NCBI GenBank assembly: GCA_000507305.1
Contig: DF239134.1
Coordinates: 124,001 to 188,000, forward strand
Length of the DNA: 64,000 nt
From: Breviolum minutum Mf 1.05b.01
Lineage: Eukaryota > Sar > Dinophyceae > Suessiales > Symbiodiniaceae
Direction of reading: 5' to 3'
In this document: positions 1 through 10,800 of the stretch, one piece after another
Numbering within the stretch: the first letter of the stretch is position 1
How the letters are laid out: each line of letters starts with the position of its first letter
The notes under the pieces: generated by a model
The model's input: the letters and a program-made list of their open reading frames with translations, nothing else
Told to the model about the DNA's origin: nothing
Databases searched by the model: none
Made by a program: the position numbers and the translations under genes

Positions 1-581
1 ACCTCAATGTCCTGGTAGAGCGCTCCATCGTCGATGGGTCTGTTGCCATAGGGTTGTGCCCTGTCAGTTGCTGTATGGTGAGTCTGTCGTTCAGGCTGGT
101 ATTGTGTTGTGTTGTCTGCTGCTGGTGTATGTCTGTATATGTGATGGTCTCCTGCCTGTCAAGTCTTGCCCGCTTTGCCTGAAAGTCTTCATCAGGTTGT
201 GGTCGGAAGGATTCATCGACCATAGGATTGGCCAGTGCTTCGGGAAGGTCTGCTGCAGGTATGCCGAGTTGGGGTGCTTCGTCTGTAGTTGGCGGTTGAG
301 ATGGTGTTCCATGGTTTTCTGGTGGTTCTATAAAGAAGGTGGCTGTTGTCCAGAAGAAAGTGGTGTTGCAGTTGTTGTTGCTGGTGAAAGAATGAGGTTG
401 GTGTCGGCATCATCAGGTGGTGCTTCCACGTTGGCAATTGTGAACGTGGTTTTGCCAGTCCATAGGTATCCCAAGGTCTTGTCCTTCTCGACGGTCCAGT
501 CATCATGGATCACCAAATTGGGGCTTGGTCCATCAACGTTTGGTTCTGTGGTTCTCTGGGCTGTGAACATATGGATGGGCG
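1..581 (-). CDS. Ty1/copia pol, continuation beyond the gap (partial)
   Basis: This stretch continues the minus-strand polyprotein of the retrotransposon after the N gap. From 581 down to about 330 one frame stays open and begins with residues such as NVDGPSPNLVIHDDW. The coding impression then moves to another frame (NHGTPSQPPTTDEAPQLG) and runs to the left edge, so at least one frameshift is present. It is hydrophilic and rich in Pro, Thr and Gln, as expected of the linker between integrase and reverse transcriptase in copia elements. No reverse transcriptase motif is visible; that domain should lie left of the window. This copy is probably dead. Family membership rests on continuity with the next ORF. 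Confidence 0.55.
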
Positions 582-1137
582 NNNNNNNNNNNNNNNNNNN
601 NNNNNNNNNNNNNNNNNNNNNNNNNNNNNNNNNNNNNNNNNNNNNNNNNNNNNNNNNNNNNNNNNNNNNNNNNNNNNNNNNNNNNNNNNNNNNNNNNNNN
701 NNNNNNNNNNNNNNNNNNNNNNNNNNNNNNNNNNNNNNNNNNNNNNNNNNNNNNNNNNNNNNNNNNNNNNNNNNNNNNNNNNNNNNNNNNNNNNNNNNNN
801 NNNNNNNNNNNNNNNNNNNNNNNNNNNNNNNNNNNNNNNNNNNNNNNNNNNNNNNNNNNNNNNNNNNNNNNNNNNNNNNNNNNNNNNNNNNNNNNNNNNN
901 NNNNNNNNNNNNNNNNNNNNNNNNNNNNNNNNNNNNNNNNNNNNNNNNNNNNNNNNNNNNNNNNNNNNNNNNNNNNNNNNNNNNNNNNNNNNNNNNNNNN
1001 NNNNNNNNNNNNNNNNNNNNNNNNNNNNNNNNNNNNNNNNNNNNNNNNNNNNNNNNNNNNNNNNNNNNNNNNNNNNNNNNNNNNNNNNNNNNNNNNNNNN
1101 NNNNNNNNNNNNNNNNNNNNNNNNNNNNNNNNNNNNN
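582..1137. other. assembly gap (556 N)
   Basis: This is a run of undetermined bases inside the retrotransposon pol gene. Its true length is unknown, so the reading frame across it cannot be trusted. Any translation that crosses it is artificial. Confidence 1.
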
Positions 1138-3056
1138 TTCTGTGTCAACCTCTTCTCTCTTCCTCTTGTTGGTCTTTGTGAGGTCGACATCTGTGTCACC
1201 CCACGGCCTCGTATGAGATGCAGTGCTTGCTGTGCTCGCTGCAGTGGTTGTTGTACTTGGGGTGCTGCTGCTGTGCTGTTGTTGTCAAGGAGAGGTTTGA
1301 CATGTTCAGGTGCTGGACGGATCAAAGAGGTGCCATGTGCCAACCAAAGTACTTCGTGAGGTTGTTGTTCCATCATCACAACTGTGGCTGGTCCTCGCCA
1401 TAGAATCTTTGGTCCTGCATGCCCTTGTTGTGGGGCATCACGCCAGTAGTAGCAAAGATCTCCGGTCTTCAGCTGGGCCTTGTTGCCGACGTGTTGACGT
1501 AGTAGAGCTCGTCGTAAACGATCATCATTGTTAGCTTTGGCGATGACCTGAGCAGCCATGCTTTGAAAGGTGAGTTTCTGCTTGAAGGCCTGTGTGGGAT
1601 GTAGCTGTGGAAGTTGCAAATCTTCTTCCATCAAAAGACCAGGCACATGTGGACTGTGTCCTAGGGTCCATTGCAGTGGGCTATACCCTTGAACATTGGG
1701 CATCCGATTCACTTGTGGCAGGACATAGTCGATTGCTTGGATGATGCCATTGGTGGAACAATCGCCCGATTCCATCAAGAAAAGTTCCAAAGACCGACGG
1801 ATGACATGATGCCTCCGTTCGATGATGGCCAGTCGTTCGTGGGCTTGTCCAGGTGAGATCATCAGTTGGATGGTGTGTTGGGATGTCCAGTCCTTCATGG
1901 TGTCGCTGGCCCAAGATCTGTGTTCATCAACCTGAAGAGTTCGCATGGTTCCAAAATGTCGGATCCATGCTCTTTCCAAGGCCTGGACAAAGCTCTTAGC
2001 AGTTTCATCTGGTAGAAGACGAGCTGCTGCAAGTCGAGTAGTTGCATCTGAGATCACCAAGATGGGGACTGCACGTGGTTTCTTACCATTGCTGGTACCA
2101 TCTGCATAGATCTTCAACCAAAGAGTATCAGCTTGAACTCTGTCATTGAAGAACGTGCCTTTATACATGCCGCTCTTCGGAGCTTGTGGTGGTGCTCGAC
2201 GTTGTTCACATTGTGGGCATCGATAGTTTGCACATGCTGTGAGAAGTCGGTCGTTGGCATTCCTGTCAGTCAGGAGTTTCTGCAGCTGCTGCGTTGTTGG
2301 ATGTCCAAGGTTGCGATGTAGACGTTGTATTGTTCGCTGTGCAGTGAGGTTGGTAGTAGGTTGTAGTCGGTGCTGTAGTATGCCTGTGGGTGAGTATGGT
2401 GCTGGTGGTGGTGGTATGTCTTGTGTGTTGTTGTCTTGTTCATTGCTGTGCTGTTCGTTGTTGTCTCGCGTTGTGGTGTTGTATGCTGTGTCGGTGTTGT
2501 TGCTGTTGGTTGCTCGTTGTAGGTAAGTGTGGTAGTGTATGGAGCGTGCCAACTCTTGGCACATGTGAGGCTGGTATGTCGCTGAGGCTTTGGCTCGGTT
2601 CCCAATTCCTGGGCTGCTGCCTTCAATCGGTAGGTGTTGGTGGTTCTTGGGACATGTCCTGCTCAAGTCATCAGCGAGATTCGGCTGAGTCAAACACAGT
2701 GCCGTGGGTTTCTTGATTGGTGTTGGAACTCCATCATTGTTGGGCAAAGTCGCTCCATATGCACACTGATCCAGGACGGCCATATGGCCTCTGCTCATCA
2801 TCCGTTGGAAAGTCGTAGTGCGCCATGACTTTGCACGTAGAGGTTGTTCAACGCCAGCATCACGGTCATCCTGTGATTGTTCAGTGAAAACTCTGCTGGT
2901 GAACTTGAGATGAACATGCTCCTGATAGTCTCTCTCGCAGCGTAGAGCTTGTTGTTCTTCAGGAGTCCTTGGGGTCAGTTCTTGTAGTGGTGACCAAATC
3001 GTGCAGGGAGGTGCCAACCAAACAAAATCAGGGCATTCTTGACGAAGTAGCTTCAT
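1138..3056 (-). CDS. Ty1/copia pol: methyltransferase-like C-half, GAG-pre-integrase, integrase
   Basis: This is the retrotransposon polyprotein on the minus strand. From the ATG at 3056 the order is as follows. (1) The back half of a methyltransferase-like domain, with WLAPPCTIWSP at residues 13-23 and VEQP about 50 residues later; these resemble the PPC (motif IV) and the ENV-type motif VI of cytosine-5 methyltransferases. (2) A GAG-pre-integrase zinc site of H-H-C-C form (LHRNLGHP ... CPQCEQ, about 2325-2205). (3) An integrase core with Asp in VQADTLW (about 2130), Asp in LQVDEHRSW (about 1930) and Glu in AIIERRHH (about 1820). The last two are exactly 35 residues apart, the D-D-35-E pattern, so the catalytic triad looks intact. 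The ORF overlaps the end of the gag ORF by 29 bases in another frame. Reverse transcriptase is not in the window. Confidence 0.85.
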
Positions 3057-5205
3057 GAACTTCTTGCGATGAGTGAGAGGTGAAATCCCATCCGTTGTTC
3101 AAGTCAAAACATCGGACTTGGTAACCCAAATCCTGCATGGCTTTTCCAAGATGCCCAGAACCAGAATACACTTCCCAGAACTGTTTGGTGTTGCGATCAT
3201 GTGCCTGCAGGGCATGTTCCACAGTCTTCTTTTGTCGCTGCTGCTCCATGTTGTGGTGGAGTGTGATGGTCTTGAGAAGTTTGTTGGTGACTGGTTTGTA
3301 GATGGTGGAAGGATCCTCGGTGTGATCAAGGTGTTGTGTGCTCTGCTCTGCTGTTGCTTGTTGTTTGTCTGTGTGGATGTATGCAAAGTCAGGTGGTGGC
3401 ATGTTGCTTTGCTCCAAGTACTGCTGCAGGTCAAAGGTGTCCTCGTCAAGGTTCTCGGCGTCGATGTTGTTCTGCTTGATCACATCGTCCGTCATCAAGT
3501 CAAAGTCAGTGCCATCAAAGGTGGTGCATGTCAACTGCAAGAGAAATTCTCCTCGGGGTCCGCGTTGAGCTGAGAACCAGGCTGATTCTCCTACAGTCAT
3601 CAAGTCATTGGCATAGTCCACCTTGATGTTGAAGAAAGCCAACAAAGGTCGCCCCAGAAGCAATGGGGTGTCTCCTTCCACGATGAAGATCTGGATGCGG
3701 CCATTGCGGTCTCCCACCGTCACAGGTAGGTGAACGGACCATTTTGAAAGGCTCGAGGCATCTCCTCCAAAATGGAACATCTTCTGCACAGGTCTGAATC
3801 GAAGTGCTGCCACATCAAGGTTGCGAAGATGTAGACAGTGAAGTAGATCCATCAAAGTGTTGTGTCCAACCAGCACGCTGCTGGCACCATTGTCCATGAT
3901 GCCAAAGACTTGTTGAGGGGCTCGTTGATCAACGTAGGTCTCATTCTGCATGATGAGGTGCTGGTCGGCATCAGGTGCTTCAGAAACCATGTAGACGTAA
4001 CCCTCAGTGGTCTTGGCTCGCTTGGTGAGTGAATTGGATCCCCCAGGGCTCTTGTTGGCATTGTGTCCAGATTGTCCACACTTCAAACATTGAGGGGCCG
4101 ACTGTGCCCTTGCTGATGCCGAACCCTTTTGATAGAAAGGTCTCTGTCCTTTTCCACCTTTTCCTTTACTCCCTTTTCCTTTACCCTTAGGTCGAGGTCC
4201 ACTTGGTGTGAAGCCATTGGAGGTGGTAGGTGGTGAAGATCCCGAGGGTGGAACCGCTACCACATTCCAGTAGCCCCTAGCTGCACGAAGATCAGCGAAA
4301 CGTCGATGGGCATCCAAGTAGGTGGCGTAGACCTCATCGAAGTCCTCATCATCTAGCCCATCATCTTGTGCATTGTAGACGGGCTCTGTCTCATCGTCAG
4401 GCCAAGGTGTGTCGTCCTCGGCATTGTAGTAAGCTCCATCATCCTCCCAGTCATAGTGAAAGGTGTCCTCATCGTCCAGGGCGTAGGCCTCGTCAGGGAC
4501 CTGGTCATATTCAATCTCGCCATCCCAGTCATAGTCGTAGGTGTTGTACGCATAGTGCTTCTTTTGCCATCGATAGTTCTGGCCCTTGCCACCAGTCCAG
4601 CGAGATGATCCATCAGTCTGACGGTTGCGATAGTCCTGCCCAAAGAGGAAGAACATCGCAGCCTCCACCTTCGTGATGTCCAAGCTGGTGCCACATTGAG
4701 ATTGCACCATCTGGCGTTGCTCTGCTGTCAACGCCGACCTCCGCAACATGAGCCATCCACTCACACTGGCTGGGAGCTTGATGTCATACTTCTCGATTTC
4801 TCTGAGCTGTTCACGGTGCTCAGTGGTGTAGGCCAGCAAGGTCTGATCTGGCCTACGTTGCAGCTGATAGAAGAACTTCTCCAGTGCCCTAGGCATCTCC
4901 ACTCTCTCATCGTACTGGAAGCAAGCGTCCAGCATCTTGACGGCCTTTCCAAAGCCATCATCATCATCACAAAGTTTGTCAGAGACATGTTCGATCTGCC
5001 TCCAGGCAATACCAGTCAAACTGGTGAGGAGGTTGATGGTGGCTTCCTTCTTCTTGTTCAAGAGCACCATCTTCTTGTAGTACAACTGAATCCGTTGCCT
5101 CCATTCTTTGTAGTGTTCCGTCTTGTTGGTGAAGATTGGTATGAAATTGTCTCGGGTAACGTCACTTGGAGGGTTGGAAGATGGTGTTGCCGTAGGTGTC
5201 GACAT
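3028..5205 (-). CDS. Ty1/copia gag-protease with methyltransferase-like N-half
   Basis: This is the gag-side ORF of the same element. The ATG at 5205 (MSTPTATPSS) is preferred; the frame is open up to 5256, but only a TTG is available there. Residues like NFIPIFTNKTEHYKEW match the copia gag (UBN2) start. A CCHC zinc knuckle at about 4092-4048 reads CLKCGQSGHNANKS, so its last Cys is Ser. An aspartic protease site at about 3903-3883 reads GIMDNGASS, with Asn where active enzymes have Thr or Ser, followed by a typical LLLGRPLL. After it comes EVYSGSGHLGKAMQDLG (about 3185-3135), a glycine-rich S-adenosylmethionine-binding motif I, which ends near DLNNGWDFTS. The ORF then falls into another frame and stops, while the rest of this domain continues in the overlapping pol ORF. 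Acidic, Tyr-rich and Gly/Lys-rich linkers fill 4600-4130. The damaged knuckle suggests a non-functional copy. Confidence 0.85.
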   Translation of the reverse strand: MSTPTATPSSNPPSDVTRDNFIPIFTNKTEHYKEWRQRIQLYYKKMVLLNKKKEATINLLTSLTGIAWRQIEHVSDKLCDDDDGFGKAVKMLDACFQYDERVEMPRALEKFFYQLQRRPDQTLLAYTTEHREQLREIEKYDIKLPASVSGWLMLRRSALTAEQRQMVQSQCGTSLDITKVEAAMFFLFGQDYRNRQTDGSSRWTGGKGQNYRWQKKHYAYNTYDYDWDGEIEYDQVPDEAYALDDEDTFHYDWEDDGAYYNAEDDTPWPDDETEPVYNAQDDGLDDEDFDEVYATYLDAHRRFADLRAARGYWNVVAVPPSGSSPPTTSNGFTPSGPRPKGKGKGSKGKGGKGQRPFYQKGSASARAQSAPQCLKCGQSGHNANKSPGGSNSLTKRAKTTEGYVYMVSEAPDADQHLIMQNETYVDQRAPQQVFGIMDNGASSVLVGHNTLMDLLHCLHLRNLDVAALRFRPVQKMFHFGGDASSLSKWSVHLPVTVGDRNGRIQIFIVEGDTPLLLGRPLLAFFNIKVDYANDLMTVGESAWFSAQRGPRGEFLLQLTCTTFDGTDFDLMTDDVIKQNNIDAENLDEDTFDLQQYLEQSNMPPPDFAYIHTDKQQATAEQSTQHLDHTEDPSTIYKPVTNKLLKTITLHHNMEQQRQKKTVEHALQAHDRNTKQFWEVYSGSGHLGKAMQDLGYQVRCFDLNNGWDFTSHSSQEVHEATSSRMP

Positions 5206-5266
5206 GGAGGTAGTATGGATGAAGTGCGCAGTGGTGGAACTGAGCTCGCAGGTCAAAGGAACTCAC

Positions 5267-5278
5267 GCTCCGCTACCA
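5267..5278 (-). promoter_or_regulatory. retrotransposon primer-binding site (putative)
   Basis: Read on the minus strand this is TGGTAGCGGAGC. It begins with TGGTAGC-GAG, which is complementary to the 3' end of initiator tRNA-Met, the usual primer of copia elements. It sits about 60 bases upstream of the gag ATG, in the right place and on the right strand. One position differs from the standard TGGTAGCAGAG. Confidence 0.5.
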
Positions 5279-5478
5279 AGGTCAAAGCAGTGATAGCTAG
5301 CAAAAGGTGAAGCCGCTCGAAGTGCTCCTTCTGTTTTGGTCCAAAGGCGCTCACAGCGCTGCGTAGCGATTGGCTCTATGTAGGCCTAACCCTTCCCTTG
5401 AGAGATAAGGGGCACATGCGAAACAAATTATGTGTAAACATGGTGTGCAGGCTGCACAATTCACACCATTAATTATAA
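5279..5478 (-). other. possible 5' LTR / leader of the copia element
   Basis: A complete element would have its 5' long terminal repeat here, just outside the primer site. No second LTR is in the window, so neither boundary can be fixed, and I see no convincing TG...CA pair. No gene is visible in this stretch. Confidence 0.3.
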
Positions 5479-5596
5479 GCTTGGATTCGTTTGTTGGGTG
5501 ATTTTTTTACGGATTATACCATGGTAAATCACCATTGTTCACCACCATTTGGGAGAATATGTTGTATGTGTTCCAACCACCTTGAGCAAATCCAAG
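5479..5596. mobile_element. hairpin element, family K (best copy)
   Basis: Ends are CTTGGATTcg and caAATCCAAG, an inverted pair. The core holds ACCATGGTAAATCACC and CACCACCATTTGGGAGAATATG. It is flanked by TTATAA on both sides (5473-5478 and 5597-5602), a likely target duplication. Confidence 0.6.
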
Positions 5597-5931
5597 TTAT
5601 AAATGACATAAATTGGGGTGAAATCACCCCTACAAGTAGGGCTTCAGGGTTTCACCCATTTATTGAAAGGCCAATTGGTATCCATTTATAGGGGTTACAA
5701 TCCGATCTATAACTGGTCGGGGACCACCTTGTATGCACATGGATGATTGGATGACTTCTTTGGAAGATATTTCAATGTTTATTGCTTTTTCATGATGATA
5801 CAGTACACCCTTTTTATTTGTGAAACAACATTTACAACTTACAACACATTGATGGCTCAGTGACTTCCAGAATCTTTGGTCTCTATAGTCTTGAGCTTTG
5901 GAAAGTGTAATGTTCCAAGAAGGCATTTCAC

Positions 5932-6446
5932 ATGTTGCAACGCAAAGAGATGATTCAGAAGCACTTCCACAAGATTAACATCAACACACTCTTCAAAGAG
6001 CGTTCTTTCATTGAGAAGGTGGGTGTTGACCTTAGTGCCCTCTACAATCAGGCGGATGTGGATGCCTCTTCTGCTTGTTGTTGGTGTTGGTGCACAAAGG
6101 GTATCGCAGGACACCCATTGGCACGAGCAAGGAGTCATCGCCATTGTTGAAAGTCTTTGACAACCATCGCAAGGAGACCCACATGGAGATGTTGTGTGAG
6201 AAAATGATGGAGGATACTTTCAAAAGGATCTATGACCTCTACCACGTTTCGCACATGGCATCATCGAGACTTGCGACCTGACGTTTGAATAGTTGTTTGG
6301 CAAAGTTTTCGTGCGTGAAGGGGGCACCACAGACTGGAAAGCCGTCCCATCGTATGATTGAGGATGAGATTACCTCGCGGTTTGCCATTTCCAGTCGTGT
6401 TGGTGCCGGAGCACTCAATGACATGGACTTGTAGGCATTTTTAGCT
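5932..6446 (+). pseudogene. frameshifted protein-coding relic, family unknown
   Basis: Three adjacent plus-strand patches look coding, with charged, well-mixed residues and mostly G/C third positions, but each lies in a different frame. The first starts at 5932 (LQRKEMIQKHFHKININTLF) and runs to about 6100. The second runs from about 6120 to 6284 (KESSPLLKVFDNHRKETHME, then MMEDTFKRIYDLYH). The third lies between about 6300 and 6446 (FGKVFVREGGTTDWKAV in one frame, then RMIEDEITSRFAISSRVGAG in the next). Minus-strand readings also stay open but have poorer codon choice. Two or more indels would restore one reading frame of about 165 residues. I do not recognise the family. It could be a processed pseudogene, or an exon damaged by assembly error. 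Confidence 0.4.
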
Positions 6447-7149
6447 TCATCGTATGTAAATCCAATTGCCAACACTAGACACCAAGACTCTTCCACTAGA
6501 CACGCAAATCTCCTCCACAAGCCCGGCAAAACTCCTCCACCAGTCCTGCAAAACCACCAGTTCCGAAAAACTCATCCACCAGCTTTGTATGTGTTTTTTT
6601 GCCTGTCGTGACATTGGTAAAATCAGTTTCTGGACACACACACACACAGATGCGCATCCTTTGTTTCTACTTTGCCATGATGCTCCCATAAGTTGCACAG
6701 GTGGGAGGCACTAGACTCAAACTCCTAGCAAAAACAACGCCTGTCAGCCAAAGTCTGTGTGCAGACATGATTGATTGCTTGTCACTCCTTGGTTTGAAGT
6801 GTGACACTTCTCACTTTGCATGTTCAAATGTATGAAGTTTTTTGGCACAAACACCCATCACCTAGTTTTGTGATCCAACTTCGTGTATCCTGTGTGATGC
6901 CTTACCTTTCAGATGATTGCATGAAATCCGCATGGATGAAGATGCGGAGAGCTAATTAAAACAGTTGGAGACAGCAACAAAAGAAACTTCAGCAAAGTCC
7001 ACGGAATGCCTCCTTTTGTCTCAAGCCTGTGACCAATTATTATGTCCATGTTGGAGAGTGGCAAACTTTGTTGAAACAATAATACACCAAAGGATTCACG
7101 GGACGAACGGCCTGTTTGCGTACATTTTGTTTTAATGCGGAATGTAAAT
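6447..7149. other. no gene seen; short tandem repeat inside
   Basis: The only structure is a degenerate tandem repeat at about 6508-6575. Its unit is about 22 bases (CTCCTCCACCAGTCCTGCAAAA), present roughly three times. An (AC)n run lies near 6640-6652. Confidence 0.6.
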
Positions 7150-7239
7150 CCCATAGCATCTATGTATGATATATTTCACTGCATCTACCATAAGAATACA
7201 CCAAATGTAGGTTAATCTACCATATCTGGATCCCATGGG
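7150..7239. mobile_element. hairpin element, family B (diverged)
   Basis: It opens CCCATAGCATC and closes with GATCCCATGGG around a near-palindromic core containing AAATGTAGGTTAATCTACCA. Its flanks no longer show a target duplication. Confidence 0.55.
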
Positions 7240-7360
7240 TATAGGTTAACAGTACCCAATCGTCCCATGAAATCTATTAGGGTACTATTGATTTCACCCA
7301 AATGTCATCGTTATTTTGCCTGAACTTCCCCTTAGTTCATTGTTTGGATTAGTACTAGAA

Positions 7361-7474
7361 GACAGGTGGTGGTTTCAAACATTTGTCTTGATGTTCATAC
7401 ATAGGTTGGATTAGTTGGGGAAGATTGCCCAATATGACTCATATTTTGTTCTAATGGGTTGCTCAACGACCTAG
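7361..7474. mobile_element. hairpin element, family A (diverged)
   Basis: The left part AGGTGGTGGTTTCAAAC and the internal TTGGGGAAGATTGCCCAATA and GACTCATATTTTG match family A. The right end is reduced to CGACCTAG. Confidence 0.45.
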
Positions 7475-7740
7475 GTCAAGGTTTATCTTCATCCCCAGTT
7501 AATAATAGAAGGACTTGTACATGATTTACAAATGTTACAAGAGTGTAACAAGCCCAGCAAATTGATCAAGTGGAGCAAATTACTTGTACTACCAAGTATA
7601 ATATCCTCACATTTGCTTAAAAGGGCATAACGTATCAAAGTATGTAAACCAATGAATCTAATGACGTAAAGCTCAGGTACATTGAAATCTCAGGTATCAT
7701 TGAGCTATACCACATGGTCAAAGCACCACGTTGACCCCAG

Positions 7741-7801
7741 GTGCCTTGCGCCTTTGTGCAGATCGGCAGCTACAGCTAAATCAAGTGTGTTACGGCTCAG
7801 C
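7741..7801 (+). CDS. PPR gene, exon a
   Basis: The 3' splice site is TGACCCCAG|GT. After two bases the frame gives ALRLCADRQLQLNQVCYGS, which fits AL.LL...L..D.V.Y.A of a PPR. The exon ends CTCAGC|GTCGCT, leaving two bases. Those two plus the first base of the next exon make an Ala codon, so the join reads CYGS-A-IKAAS. Confidence 0.6.
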
Positions 7802-10800
7802 GTCGCTCGGCTTGAAGCTATCATTTACCATCTGGTTCAGAAATACAGCGATCACCACCTGAGATGTATCAAAACCCTGTAAGTAATGGGATAAACTACC
7901 TGTCAACTGTAAACCAGTTTTTGTTTAGCTTTCGTACCTCCCAATTAGGTACCAACGCAATCCCATGGTGCAGCATTATGTTTACATCCGCATATTCCAA
8001 CACTTGTACTCTTCACTTTAGTCATTTTTAAATTAAATTGCTAAAAACTACACTCCCGTAAACTAACACATCGGCATATACCAAGGAAAGATGATGATTT
8101 TCATGGGCGAACTGTTAGTTTCAGGGAGGGAAATCATCCAATTTTCACCCCGAAAATTGGGGAAATCATTCCATGTGACTAATATCTTTCAGATGGGTTG
8201 GTTCAACCACCAACCAGAACTTAGTTGCAACCTCTTGTTTTTTCCGAACGGCGTTTTTCTGTTTACTTCACAACTTTGCCAAGGATCAAGGCGGCTTCAG
8301 CAACTGCTTGGCCCAATGCCTTGCAGTTGCTGCAAGATGCAGATTTAGTGGCCTTAGGTGGCTCAGTGGCCAGCAATACGGCAGTGACTTGGTTGATTAT
8401 GTTACCCTAGGCATCCAAATACCTCCTATGACTTACACATGGCTTTTATAACTCCATTTCTAAAGGTCTATAGGTGTTATTTCCCCCCGATTTATAACTG
8501 CTACTGTAGGGGCCCAACTTGTATGTATACTGGGATGTCCATGGAAGTGATCGTAACTAGTTAGTAAGTTGGGTTATAACCTATTTAGGGGACGAAAACA
8601 ACCTACGTATATTGGGGTTATAATCTACTTACTAAGTACCATGGACATCCAAGTAGGTATGTTTTTGGCATCCAAGTAGCTTCTCAGGTATGGATGTCTA
8701 GGGTTGGTCATATTATCAGTGGATTGTTGTGGTTCTCTCAATAGGTGGTAGGGATTATATAACACCCAAACGAAGGCAAGGACTATACATGGTATATAAG
8801 CGCTATGCCAGTGACTTGGTTGCCGATCATGAACAAAAATCCCTACAAATCCTGGCTCACCGAACCTCTTCCCATCTTCTATGACGCAAATCCTTTAAAT
8901 GGGTAATATGAAAACGCCGTTACTACTGTTGATGGGTCAGAAATCCGGCGAGAGTTCACCACCTGGGATGTATAAAACCTTGTAAATACCCTAAGCATCC
9001 AGGTATGTCCCAAGAAAGGGATTAAGCCTACAATCCTATTGTGGGGATGGGATTGGGACCATCAAACCTACTCTAGGGAAGGGTATGGATCTTTAGGGAA
9101 TAATAGCAAAATCATCCCAAGCATTGTGCTTAGAGGATGGGCTTCCAGGACGGACGTAAGTAGTCAGGATCACCCCGCCATGTATAAGCCATAAATTTCG
9201 CCCATTTGGAAGGGACACACCACAACCCTAGTTACTTAGGGGACGACAACGATCACCATGGATATTAATTCCGCTTACTAACTGGAAGTATTATATGATG
9301 ATTCCCGGATCCATGATCGTTATAAATGCAGTTACCCTCATTAAAACTAACTCATTTGCCTTTTTGAAAATTGATACTTGGAAAATGACATTTCCTGTTA
9401 AAATGGTCGTTTTTCAAGGGGACATAGGGACATGATATTTTCTTTGTTTGGAGTTGAAAGCCCTATAAATGGCCTCCACTGGTGTGTTTTCACCCCTGAT
9501 ATAAGTGGAGTTTTAACCATACGTGCCTCTTTTCCTTGTCACGGGGCCCACTTTGTAGTTGAGCAACGGGGAATACAGCCCTTCGTACCTCCCTCCAACG
9601 CACAGCGAGTGAAAAGCCCTAAAAGACTTTGGCCGAGACTTCCCCAACGGCAAACATAATCCCAGCACTAAATGCAGGGGCAAAATTGCCATTACTTTCA
9701 GGGAACGTACTGTTGATGGTTCGGAAATCCGGCTAATTAATCAGTTGAGGTTGGTAGTTTTCTAATGTGTTTTCCTATTATTTACGAGGTTTTATACATC
9801 TCCCAGGTGGTTTTCTCGCCAAAAAACCTGAAGCATCAACGGACCGTATGAAATGCCACCAAATTTGCCAAGGTCAGCAGTTGTACTCAAGGCCAGGATC
9901 GGATGGGAATGGTTGAAACAGCAGAAGGTGAGCCCCGTAATACCAATTAAGGTCGATGGGTGCCCCCCCTATAAAATGGGCCGTGTAAACAACACTGGGG
10001 TGTAATGCATAACCCCTACAAATGAAGCTGAATAACCTTCCCTAGGGATCCTGGCTCACCGAAACTGAGAATGGTAATGGAGCCTAAATGCCTTGCGTTT
10101 CGGAGGTGATTATACACCCCAATCATCATCTGACAAGGTGATTGGATCCTTAGGGCTTGTTTATAACTGGTTTTTGGGCGCATCTTGCAGACATGATGAA
10201 GGAATCATGAAATACGACGTGATGATAGCAAGGATCTACCCCACCCCACAGAGTTGTAAGGGAGTGAAATTTTCCAGGATTCGTGAAATAAAGTTATGCG
10301 GAACACCCCTGATATCGCACACACACCTATGGCAATCCCTCGGCAACGCCAACTGAAAAATGAAAAAGACATGTTGTTTAGGCTATATAGGTGATTATAC
10401 TACACACTGAAATGGGGACTACAATAAACCATTAACCAATATAGTGGAAAGTAAGGCCGTTTTCTTTTTGTGGCTCAACTATGAAAGGAATCCCCAACTT
10501 AGAACCAGTTGGTTTTCACTTTTTTTTGGGGGGGGCTGTGTTCCAGCGCTGTGTGTTGCAAGTTAACCTTAGAGAGGGAAAAATCTTACCTAGGTGGTGG
10601 GGTTTCAAACATTTTTATTTTCTCCCTTGCCTAGGGAGATGATCCCACTTGAGTAATATGTTTCAAGGGGGTTGAAACCACCAACTAGTTACATTGCTTG
10701 CTGGAAAATCCACAATTTGAATGAGTCGATGTATTTCCTATTGAAAAAGGTCGATTAAAAACATTGCCATGTTAGTTCCCATAGGATCCATGTATGCTAT

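Noticed and set aside
56-1359. Plus-strand ORFs of 284 and 386 codons
   Set aside because: They are open only because they include the N gap, and otherwise are antisense to the retrotransposon pol gene.
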